Below are positions 1-5,173 of a stretch of 6,235 nt of DNA, piece by piece (the stretch's first letter is position 1; the number at the start of each line of letters is the position of its first letter). A program made the position numbers and the translations under genes. A model generated the notes under the pieces. The model was given only the letters and a program-made list of their open reading frames with translations. It was not told the DNA's origin and ran no database searches. The DNA is from Thermoplasmata archaeon (GTDB taxonomy: Archaea > Thermoplasmatota > SW-10-69-26), in assembly GCA_003561665.1 (NCBI GenBank), contig PWVY01000165.1, forward strand, positions 1 to 6,235, written 5' to 3'.

Positions 1-998
1 CGACGAACACGCCGCTCCTGGCTGATCCCACAAGCGGCGCCCGCTTCACCCCCCACGCAACCCAAACCGCGCTCACCGCGTACGACCTCTTCCTTCGAAA
101 CGAACAACTCCAAAACGCCCTCGAACCCGACCTGATCCTCCGCTTTGGCGCCACGCCTACAAGCCAAACCCTGCAACGATGGCTCAAAAAGAACGCCCAA
201 GCCCAACAAATCGTGATCGCCCAAGGCCCCACATGGAACGACGCCCCAAACACCGCGCACGCATACCACAACGCAGACCCAGCGAACACCGCTCAACGCA
301 TCGCGCAGGCAACCCACCGAAGCCACAAAGAAACCTGGAAGAACACGTGGGCTTCCCTCCAGGACCAAACCGAACAAATCCTCAACGACGCACACCAAGA
401 GGACCCCTTCGAAGCCACCATCGTTCACCGCGCAACGCGCACCCTCCCAGCCAACGGGCAACTCGTCATCGGGAACAGCATGCCCATCCGCGATTTGGAC
501 GCGTACGCCACGCCCCGCGATGACCCCCTTCACGTCATCGCGAACAGGGGCGCAAGCGGCATCGATGGCCTCGTATCCACCGCCATCGGGGCAGCAACCG
601 CCACCAAAGAACCCACGCTCGCCATCCTCGGCGATCTCTCCCTCCTCCACGACGCGAACGGGCTACACGCGCTCACCCACGAGGCTCCTCCACTCGTGAT
701 CCTCACCATCAACAACGACGGAGGCGGCATCTTCCATAAGCTTCCCATCCGCGACCACGAGGGATTCAACAAGTACTTCGCCACCCCCCACGGCCGACGT
801 CTTGAACCCCTCGCTGATCACCATCAAATCCCCTATCACCAACTCACATTCGACGATCTCTCCACCCACCTCAAGGCGGCACTTCAGGAGCGCGAACCCT
901 GCATCCTGGAGATTCCCTCGGACCGAGAACACAACCAAGAACGGCACGAGGCAGTGGAGAAGCGCGTCTTGCAAACGATCCAAACCAAACAACGGTGA
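1..998 (+). CDS. menD: MenD, SEPHCHC synthase, C-terminal part (5' end outside window)
   Basis: ThDP-dependent enzyme that joins isochorismate and 2-oxoglutarate to give SEPHCHC, the first committed step of the classical menaquinone pathway; cytosolic. The reading frame is open from base 3, giving 331 residues. MenD is usually about 550-580 residues, so roughly the first 230 are missing to the left. Visible MenD signatures, numbered from base 3: GNSMPIRD (157-164), ANRGASGIDG (180-189, with the Arg and Ser-Gly-Ile-Asp of the substrate site), the ThDP/Mg motif GDLSLLHDANGL (210-221) ending about 27 residues later in NNDGGGIF (237-244), and FATPHGRR close behind. The gene ends in TGA at 996-998, five bases before the menB ATG, so the two are probably co-transcribed. 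The coding strand is very C-rich. An alternative in-frame GTG at 213 would cut the central domain, so it is not a real start. Identification is secure. Confidence 0.96.
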   Translation, partial: TNTPLLADPTSGARFTPHATQTALTAYDLFLRNEQLQNALEPDLILRFGATPTSQTLQRWLKKNAQAQQIVIAQGPTWNDAPNTAHAYHNADPANTAQRIAQATHRSHKETWKNTWASLQDQTEQILNDAHQEDPFEATIVHRATRTLPANGQLVIGNSMPIRDLDAYATPRDDPLHVIANRGASGIDGLVSTAIGAATATKEPTLAILGDLSLLHDANGLHALTHEAPPLVILTINNDGGGIFHKLPIRDHEGFNKYFATPHGRRLEPLADHHQIPYHQLTFDDLSTHLKAALQEREPCILEIPSDREHNQERHEAVEKRVLQTIQTKQR

Positions 999-1001
999 TC
1001 C
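994..1001 (+). promoter_or_regulatory. Shine-Dalgarno-like site before menB
   Basis: GGTGATCC is complementary over eight bases to the usual prokaryotic 16S rRNA 3' tail (GGATCACCTCCT). It covers the menD stop and lies two bases before the ATG at 1004. It supports 1004 as the menB start and reinitiation from menD. No comparable site precedes the other genes here. The match could be chance, because the same bases contain the menD TGA and a possible GTG start at 995. Confidence 0.4.
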
Positions 1002-1003
1002 CC

Positions 1004-1867
1004 ATGGCTCCAAGCGAACTGATGAAACGAACCGACATCGACTGGACGAAGGTCAAGAACTACGAGGACATCACGTACCACAAGGGCGAAGGCATCGCAC
1101 GCATCGCCTTCGACCGGCCCGAGGTGCGCAACGCGTTCCGTCCCGACACCCTCATGGAGATGCAAGAGGCGGTGGACGATGCCCATGATGACTCCAACAT
1201 CGGCGTGATCCTGCTGACCGCGAACGGGCCAAGCCCCAAGGATGGCGTATGGAGCTTCTGCGCCGGCGGAGATCAGAGCGTTCGCGGCGAGAGCGGGTAC
1301 GTGGGCCAGGATGAGGTTCCTCGTTTGAACGTTCTCAAGCTTCAGCGGACCCTTCGAACCATGCACAAGCCCGTGATCGCGCTGGTTCCCGATTACGCGA
1401 TCGGCGGCGGGCATGTTTTGCACGTCGTTTGCGATTTGACCATCGCTGCTGAAGGAGCCCGGTTTGGCCAAACAGGCCCGATGGTGGGAAGCTTCGATGC
1501 CGGTTTCGGGAGCGCGACGCTAGCGCGTGAGATCGGGCAAAAGAAAGCTCGCGAGATTTGGTTCCTTTGCCGTCAATACACCGCGGAGGATGCTGAAGAG
1601 ATGGGCATGGTGAATCGGGTCGTTCCCCTTGAAGAGCTCGAAGTTGAGGGCGTCCAGTGGGCGCGAGAGATTCTCCAACACAGCCCCACCGCCATCGCGG
1701 CTTGCAAGGCAGCGATGAACGCGGATATGGACGGTCAAACCGGGTTGCAGGTGTTGGCGGGCCAGATGACGCGCTTGTTCTACCAGACGCAGGAAGGTCA
1801 AGAAGGGCGTGACGCGTTCAACGAGGGTCGGGAGCCTGAGTACCACAAGTATCCATGGTTGAGGTGA
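1004..1867 (+). CDS. menB: MenB, 1,4-dihydroxy-2-naphthoyl-CoA synthase (type I)
   Basis: Crotonase-fold enzyme that cyclises o-succinylbenzoyl-CoA to DHNA-CoA, forming the naphthoquinol ring; cytosolic, normally a hexamer. The product has 287 residues (E. coli MenB has 285). Landmarks: RPEVRNAFRP (38-47), oxyanion-hole and CoA loop SFCAGGDQSVRG (84-95), IGGGHVLH (133-140), FGQTGPMVGSFDAG (154-167) and KKAREIWFLCRQY (180-192), with C-terminal EGQEGRDAFNEGR (264-276). Gln156, Gly158 and Trp186 match the E. coli bicarbonate site and Asp165 the catalytic aspartate, so this is the bicarbonate-dependent type I form. The start could also be GTG at 995, giving a GTGA overlap with menD, or ATG at 1022. 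I chose 1004 because of the GGTGATCC just before it. Codon choice is visibly less C-biased and richer in G and T third bases than menD or the - strand genes. Confidence 0.96.
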   Translation: MAPSELMKRTDIDWTKVKNYEDITYHKGEGIARIAFDRPEVRNAFRPDTLMEMQEAVDDAHDDSNIGVILLTANGPSPKDGVWSFCAGGDQSVRGESGYVGQDEVPRLNVLKLQRTLRTMHKPVIALVPDYAIGGGHVLHVVCDLTIAAEGARFGQTGPMVGSFDAGFGSATLAREIGQKKAREIWFLCRQYTAEDAEEMGMVNRVVPLEELEVEGVQWAREILQHSPTAIAACKAAMNADMDGQTGLQVLAGQMTRLFYQTQEGQEGRDAFNEGREPEYHKYPWLR

Positions 1868-1874
1868 TCGCTCC

Positions 1875-1900
1875 CTTGGAGCCGTGCTCGGCCCTCCAGG
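1875..1900. terminator. Candidate hairpin between convergent menB and ABM genes
   Basis: In the 40-base gap between the two facing stop codons, CTTGGA (1875-1880) can pair with TCCAGG (1895-1900), with one T-G wobble. Inside it GCCG (1881-1884) pairs with CGGC (1889-1892) around a TGCT loop, leaving CC (1893-1894) as a bulge. A transcript of either strand could form a similar stem. There is no T-tract after it on either strand, so ordinary archaeal U-run or bacterial intrinsic termination is not supported. The position between convergent stops is the main argument. Confidence 0.28.
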
Positions 1901-1907
1901 AAGCTGC

Positions 1908-2210
1908 TTAAAAGCGGTGTTCGAGGATGTGCAGGTGCTCTACCGTAGGGTCCCCTGCGAGGAACGCTTCGGCGTCCTCGAAGATGACATCGTTGGTTGA
2001 AGGACCGGTGAAGGATGTAAGCGCGTCCCTGGTGGTCCACACGCTCACAGCGACGATGACCGGCGTGTCGTTTGAATGGTCTACGGCCGTGGTGATGCCT
2101 TGGCAGGCGTCGTGCTCATCGAGCGTGGGGAAGAGCGTGGTTCGCATGAAGGACTGGAAGGGCTCAAGCTTACCGTCGGCGACGGGGCAGCGCCAGATGC
2201 GGAGGATCAT
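1908..2210 (-). CDS. ABM-domain (antibiotic biosynthesis monooxygenase-like) small protein, possible quinol monooxygenase
   Basis: A 100-residue protein that looks like a single ABM/dimeric alpha-beta barrel domain, the fold of cofactor-free monooxygenases such as the quinol monooxygenase YgiN and of several heme or polyketide oxygenases. Visible pattern: an opening beta strand MILRIWRCPV (1-10), a helix around PFQSFMRTTLFPTL (17-30), the central strand VIVAVSVWTTRDAL (51-64) with the Val-Ser-x-Trp typical of the family, a short FTGP (67-70), and the closing strand VEHLHILEHRF (90-100). The start at 2210 makes an ATGA overlap with the upstream hydrolase stop (2207-2210) and gives a normal domain length; a longer frame upstream to 2261 would add a basic, low-complexity tail. 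It is last in the three-gene operon, so it probably acts on the same quinone-like substrate. Family assignment is fairly sure; the substrate is unknown, and some ABM proteins have no known activity. Confidence 0.8.
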   Translation of the reverse strand: MILRIWRCPVADGKLEPFQSFMRTTLFPTLDEHDACQGITTAVDHSNDTPVIVAVSVWTTRDALTSFTGPSTNDVIFEDAEAFLAGDPTVEHLHILEHRF

Positions 2211-2869
2211 CGTTGGGGTTTTCGGGGCTTGGCGAGGTGGCTTTCGTTGGCGTGTGACCATGCTTCGATGTTGGTGATCTCGTCGGGGGTTAGGGTGTGC
2301 CCGGCGGGGGCCCAGTTCGTGGTGACATCCGCTCTCGCCTTTTGGAGGATCTCGATGAGTCGGTGGATGCTTTCGTGGGGCACGAGTTGGTCGTGTTTGC
2401 CTGCTGCGATGTAGATGGGCACGTCGGTGAGGTCGGGGGTTGTTTCGGGTTCGATGGGGAGCATGGGTCGCAAGAGGACGGCTCCGCGTAGGATCGTGGG
2501 ATGTAGCAAAAGGAGGGCTGCGGCGATGTTGGCGCCGTTGGAGAAGCCCATCGCGACGAGGTGGTTGGGGTGAAGGTCGTCGTACGTGGCGGAGGCGTTT
2601 TGGAGGAACGTGGCGAGGTTTTGGGCTTGTTGTTTGAGGTCGTTTTCGTCGAAGACGCCGGGGCGTTCGCGTTTGAACCAGCGGGGTTGGCCTTGTTCGC
2701 GGATTTTCCCGAGGGGGCTTATGAGGGGTTTCCCGGGCGCGGTTTGGCTTGCTAAGGGGAGAAGGTCGTGTTGGTTGGCGCCGGTCCCGTGGAGGAGGAT
2801 GAGCCCGTAGGCGGGGTTGGGTTCTTTGGCGTCTTCGTGGACGTGTTGGAAGGAGAGCGTGGAGGTCAT
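2207..2869 (-). CDS. mhqD: MhqD-like alpha/beta-hydrolase (phospholipase/carboxylesterase family)
   Basis: A 220-residue single-domain serine hydrolase, the normal length for this family. Visible: oxyanion strand LILLHGTGANQHDL (23-36), a PRWFKRERPGVFDENDL stretch (62-78) typical of MhqD-type proteins, nucleophile elbow AMGFSNGANIAAALL (106-120) with Ser110, acid Asp160 in AAGKHDQLVP (155-164) and His191 in PAGHTL (188-193). There is no signal peptide, so it is probably cytosolic. In Bacillus subtilis, MhqD belongs to a set induced by methylhydroquinone and catechol alongside the ring-cleaving dioxygenases MhqO and MhqA; its natural ester is not settled. The start at 2869 overlaps the dioxygenase stop as ATGA (2866-2869), and its TGA overlaps the ABM start as ATGA, so all three are translationally coupled. 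The frame stays open upstream to 3268, but that part is an Arg/Pro-rich shadow of the dioxygenase gene. The symbol is by similarity; the specific substrate is inference. Confidence 0.88.
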   Translation of the reverse strand: MTSTLSFQHVHEDAKEPNPAYGLILLHGTGANQHDLLPLASQTAPGKPLISPLGKIREQGQPRWFKRERPGVFDENDLKQQAQNLATFLQNASATYDDLHPNHLVAMGFSNGANIAAALLLLHPTILRGAVLLRPMLPIEPETTPDLTDVPIYIAAGKHDQLVPHESIHRLIEILQKARADVTTNWAPAGHTLTPDEITNIEAWSHANESHLAKPRKPQR

Positions 2870-3825
2870 GGTTCTTGGTTGGTCTCGTAGGGGAGGTCGA
2901 GGGTGGGGAGGATGTTCTCGATCTTCTCGCGGCTGTCCTCGAGCCAGGGGGGTAGGACGAGGGTTTCGCCGAGGGTTTCGAGGGGTTCGTCGACGGTGAA
3001 GCCGGGTTCTTCGGTGGCGAGTTCGTAAAGGACGCCGCCGGGTTCTCGAACGTAGATGCTTTTGAACCAGAAGCGATCGATGACGGGGGTGGGGTTTAGG
3101 CCGTGGTCTTGGATTTTGGATTGGAGGGTGGTGCTTTCGTCCTCGTTGCGGGTTCTCCAAGCGACGTGGTGAACGGTGCCGAGGCCGCCTCGTGAGCGTT
3201 GTGCGTCTTCGTTTTCTTTGATTTCGAGGTATCCGCTTGTGGGGTCTTGGCCGGCGTAGCGGGTCCATCCCTGGTCTGTATCGATGGGTTCCATGCCAAG
3301 GATGTCGCGGCTTAGGGTTTGGATGGGTGTGGCGTCGCGTTGGAGGATGCGTACGGCGTGGAGGCCGTGGATCTGGTGTTCTTCGGGGATGGGGGTTTTC
3401 TCCCAGGGGGTGAAAGCGCGCTCGTTGGTGGTGTCGGTGGCGACGAGGGCAAGGTGGAGGCCGTGGGGGTCTCGGAAGCGCAGGCGGTGTTCGCTAAAGC
3501 GCGTGGTTTCGTCGGTGTGGATGTCGTGGTCGTTGAGGCGTTGGCGCCAGGCGTCGAGGGCTTGGGGTGGGATGGCGAAGTGGACTTCGGTGACTTGTCC
3601 TGTGCCTGTTCGGCCGCGTCGGCCATCGGGCCAGGGGAAGAAGGTGATATCCGTGCCGGGGTGGCCTTCTTTGTCCGCGTAGAAGAGGTGGTACGTGGTG
3701 GGGTCGTCCTGGTTGACGGAGCGTTTGACAAGGCGCAGTCCGAGGAGGCCGGCGTAGAAATCGAGGTTCTCTTGGGGGTCGCCGGCGATGGCTGTGACGT
3801 GATGGATGCCAGCAACGCGTGTCAT
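2866..3825 (-). CDS. mhqO: Ring-cleaving (hydroquinone-type) extradiol dioxygenase, MhqO/PcpA family
   Basis: A 319-residue two-module glyoxalase/vicinal-oxygen-chelate protein, expected to open a hydroquinone ring with Fe(II) and O2 in the cytosol. Module 1 begins at GIHHVTAIAGDPQENLDFY (6-24), module 2 around QIHGLHAVRIL (151-161). Predicted Fe ligands are His9, His220 (GTVHHVAWRT) and Glu268 (GGVLYELATEEPGF). They match PcpA His11, His227 and Glu276 as I recall them, and the PcpA second-sphere Arg259, Tyr266 and His10 appear as Arg251, Tyr258 and His8. The spacing of the four C-terminal residues matches PcpA almost exactly, which favours para-hydroquinone cleavage over catechol cleavage. 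By my count there are about 52 acidic and 31 basic residues with only 7 Lys: mildly acidic and lysine-poor. It is first in the operon, with a TATA-like box about 34 bases before the ATG and no Shine-Dalgarno. The physiological substrate is unknown; DHNA or menaquinol-related compounds are tempting from context. Confidence 0.9.
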   Translation of the reverse strand: MTRVAGIHHVTAIAGDPQENLDFYAGLLGLRLVKRSVNQDDPTTYHLFYADKEGHPGTDITFFPWPDGRRGRTGTGQVTEVHFAIPPQALDAWRQRLNDHDIHTDETTRFSEHRLRFRDPHGLHLALVATDTTNERAFTPWEKTPIPEEHQIHGLHAVRILQRDATPIQTLSRDILGMEPIDTDQGWTRYAGQDPTSGYLEIKENEDAQRSRGGLGTVHHVAWRTRNEDESTTLQSKIQDHGLNPTPVIDRFWFKSIYVREPGGVLYELATEEPGFTVDEPLETLGETLVLPPWLEDSREKIENILPTLDLPYETNQEP

Positions 3826-3855
3826 GGTGTTCGTGTGGTCGTAGGGGCCTTCGGT

Positions 3856-3863
3856 GGATAAGG
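3856..3863 (-). promoter_or_regulatory. Weak TATA-like box of the dioxygenase operon
   Basis: The - strand reads CCTTATCC here, with TTAT (3858-3861) centred about 34 bases upstream of the ATG at 3825. With the archaeal TATA-to-start distance of about 26-27 bases, transcription would begin some 7 bases before the ATG, giving an almost leaderless mRNA. That fits the lack of a Shine-Dalgarno. The element is short and only weakly AT-rich, so read-through from fic, whose stop lies 84 bases upstream, could also supply transcription. Confidence 0.35.
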
Positions 3864-3909
3864 TCTACGTGAGGGCATGTTCGGGGGTTGTTGGGGGCTT
3901 TTGGAGCGT

Positions 3910-5022
3910 CTAGGGGTCTTCTTCGTGGTTCGTGGTTTCGGTGAGGTGGTAGCGTGTTCCTCGGCCGGCGCCTTCCATGGTGAGGATGTCGTGTTCTCGG
4001 AGGCGTTTCAAATCGCGTTTGAGGGTGCGTTCTGCGATCTGTGGGAAGGCTTTGTGGATGTGTTTGAAGCGGAGGCTTCGGCCGGGTTCATCGCGGTCGA
4101 TGCCTGCGAACCAGAGGGCGATGCGTTCTTGGCGCTCGTTGAGCGTGGTGGGTAGGCCTTTGCGGAAGTGGAGCCGTTCGAGGGCTCCTTCGAACGTGAG
4201 CCGGAGGATGCGTGACATGTATCGAATCCAGGGGGTGTAGTTGAATCCTTGGCGCTCGACTGCGGTGAGGGCGGCGTAGTAGCTTTCGCGGTCTTCGTTG
4301 AATTCATAGTCGACGAGGGCGTAGCGGACGCCTTTGTACCCTAAATCGTGGAGTTGGAGCGTGGTGACGGCTCGGCCTACGCGTCCGTTCCCGTCGCGGA
4401 AAGGGTGGATGCTTTGGAGTTCGTGGAAGAAGACTTGTGCTTTGATGAGGGGGTGCTCGTCGGCGTTGTGGAACCATGCGAGCGCGTTCTTGAGTTCGGG
4501 GCGGACTCGGTCAGGCATGGCGGGGATGAAGCGGACCTTGTAGCTGGGGCGTTGGCCGATGAAGTTCGGTTGTTGCTTGAGTTGGCCTGCATCGTCGAGG
4601 ACCCCCTGGAAGAGGCGTTCGTGGAGGTGGATGATGTGATCGACCGTGCTTGGTGTGTCCTCGTCTGGGAGGTTTTGCATGAGGTGGACGTGGTTGAGGA
4701 TCTCTTGTTCCTCGGGGCGTTGGCGGGCTTCATGAATGTCGCCGCGTTCGATCAGTTTCTTGACGTCGTCGAGCGTGAGGGGGTTGCCTTCGATGCTTGC
4801 GGTTCCGTACGCGTTGCGGGTGAGGGCTTGCTCGATCATGCGTCGGGCTTCGCGTCGGTCAAGGAGGGTGCCTGCGAGTTGTTGGTCGGCTCGTTCGATG
4901 GCTCGGATATCCTCCCATATTGTTTCGGGCGTCTCGTAGGTGGGTTGGAAACGAGGGCGCTTGGGTCGTTTGACGGTGTCGTCCGTGATCTGGAAGGGGC
5001 CCGTGTCGAGGTCTTTGATCAT
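3910..5022 (-). CDS. fic: Fic-domain protein adenylyltransferase with C-terminal winged helix
   Basis: A 370-residue protein expected to transfer AMP from ATP to a target hydroxyl; cytosolic. Visible in order: N-terminal helical segment with the inhibitory motif TASIEGN (74-80, the S/T-x-x-x-E-G/N signature with Glu78), making it a self-inhibited class II Fic; target-docking flap near RPSYKVRFIPA (158-168); the full active-site motif HPFRDGNGRVGR (206-217, catalytic His206, Asp210 for Mg); then NYTPWIRYMSRILR (261-274). From about 290 to 360 it has a winged-helix DNA-binding domain, with helix AERTLKRDLKRLREHDIL (330-347) and wing GAGRGTRYHL (351-360). Length and layout resemble Shewanella SoFic-type proteins. 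The start at 5022 lies 33 bases from a TTTTAT box. A GTG at 5052 would add ten residues but would begin inside that box region. No catalytic residue is missing, so it is probably active. It needs no separate antitoxin. Target and DNA site are unknown; autoregulation through the repeats upstream is inference. Confidence 0.93.
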   Translation of the reverse strand: MIKDLDTGPFQITDDTVKRPKRPRFQPTYETPETIWEDIRAIERADQQLAGTLLDRREARRMIEQALTRNAYGTASIEGNPLTLDDVKKLIERGDIHEARQRPEEQEILNHVHLMQNLPDEDTPSTVDHIIHLHERLFQGVLDDAGQLKQQPNFIGQRPSYKVRFIPAMPDRVRPELKNALAWFHNADEHPLIKAQVFFHELQSIHPFRDGNGRVGRAVTTLQLHDLGYKGVRYALVDYEFNEDRESYYAALTAVERQGFNYTPWIRYMSRILRLTFEGALERLHFRKGLPTTLNERQERIALWFAGIDRDEPGRSLRFKHIHKAFPQIAERTLKRDLKRLREHDILTMEGAGRGTRYHLTETTNHEEDP

Positions 5023-5023
5023 C

Positions 5024-5088
5024 TGGCACGTTCCCAACCCCCTTCTTGGCACATAAAACCCCTCTATGTGGCACGTTTTTTGGCATAT
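5024..5088. repeat. Four direct copies of an 8-bp element TGGCAYRT in the fic promoter
   Basis: TGGCACGT (5024-5031), TGGCACAT (5047-5054), TGGCACGT (5069-5076) and TGGCATAT (5081-5088) lie in the same orientation at start-to-start distances of 23, 22 and 12 bases, about two, two and one helical turns. On the fic strand the element reads ACGTGCCA, ATGTGCCA or ATATGCCA. The first copy sits at the predicted transcription start and the second abuts the TTTTAT box, so a bound protein would block or modulate fic transcription. After the first two copies a run of C follows (CCCAACCCCC, AAAACCCC), so the repeat unit may be longer. The binding protein is not known; the Fic winged helix is the nearest candidate. 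Confidence 0.6.
5053..5058 (-). promoter_or_regulatory. TATA-like box of fic
   Basis: The - strand reads TTTTAT, centred about 33 bases before the fic ATG at 5022 and preceded by GAGGGG in the position of a BRE. The geometry predicts a leader of about 7 bases. It is one of the few AT-rich stretches in a C/G-rich gap and overlaps the last two bases of the second TGGCAYRT repeat. Confidence 0.5.
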
Positions 5089-5090
5089 TC

Positions 5091-5101
5091 CCCCCTGGGG
5101 G
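5091..5101. repeat. 11-bp palindrome CCCCCTGGGGG
   Basis: Five-base arms around a single T in the fic-menA divergent region. Its centre (5096) is 30 bases, about three helical turns, from the centre of the larger palindrome at 5118-5134. It could be half of a paired operator, but such a short C/G palindrome also arises easily in this C-run-rich sequence. Confidence 0.25.
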
Positions 5102-5117
5102 CAGCCTGCTTCCCCCG

Positions 5118-5134
5118 TTCCCCTTCAAGGGGAA
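5118..5134. promoter_or_regulatory. 17-bp palindromic operator candidate upstream of menA
   Basis: TTCCCCTTCAAGGGGAA is a perfect inverted repeat with 8-base arms around one central base. It ends four bases before the TTTAGTA box of menA, so it touches the expected BRE. A dimeric regulator bound here would act on menA-menC transcription, either as a repressor competing with TFB or as an activator just upstream. Arms and spacing suit a small winged-helix or helix-turn-helix dimer. It could also form a hairpin in read-through RNA, but there is no T-tract. Confidence 0.5.
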
Positions 5135-5138
5135 GCGC

Positions 5139-5145
5139 TTTAGTA
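5139..5145 (+). promoter_or_regulatory. TATA-like box of the menA-menC operon
   Basis: TTTAGTA is centred 32 bases before the menA ATG at 5174. With archaeal spacing the transcript would begin around 5168-5169 and have a leader of about 5 bases, matching the absence of a Shine-Dalgarno before menA. The palindrome at 5118-5134 lies immediately upstream. Confidence 0.5.
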
Positions 5146-5173
5146 CCCACCTTAGGGTCCGCGACGACGCCCG

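Noticed and set aside
2870..3268. N-terminal extension of the hydrolase frame by 133 codons
   Set aside because: The extra part is Arg/Pro/His-rich and lies wholly inside the dioxygenase gene in another frame. The ATG at 2869 gives the standard family length and an ATGA overlap.
3319..3861. A 180-codon + strand frame antisense to the dioxygenase, rich in Val, Gly and Glu
   Set aside because: Its composition is what the complement of C-rich codons produces. There is no start context and no domain.
3840..3869. Inverted pair CGTAG (3840-3844) and CTACG (3865-3869) flanking the weak TATA box of the dioxygenase operon
   Set aside because: The arms are only five bases and do not extend in either direction, so it is close to chance expectation. 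It would deserve attention only if conserved in relatives.
3910..5022. Fic as a toxin of a Fic toxin-antitoxin pair
   Set aside because: The inhibitory S/T-x-x-x-E-G motif is inside the same protein (residues 74-79) and no small antitoxin gene is adjacent, so it is a class II self-regulated Fic, not a class I pair.
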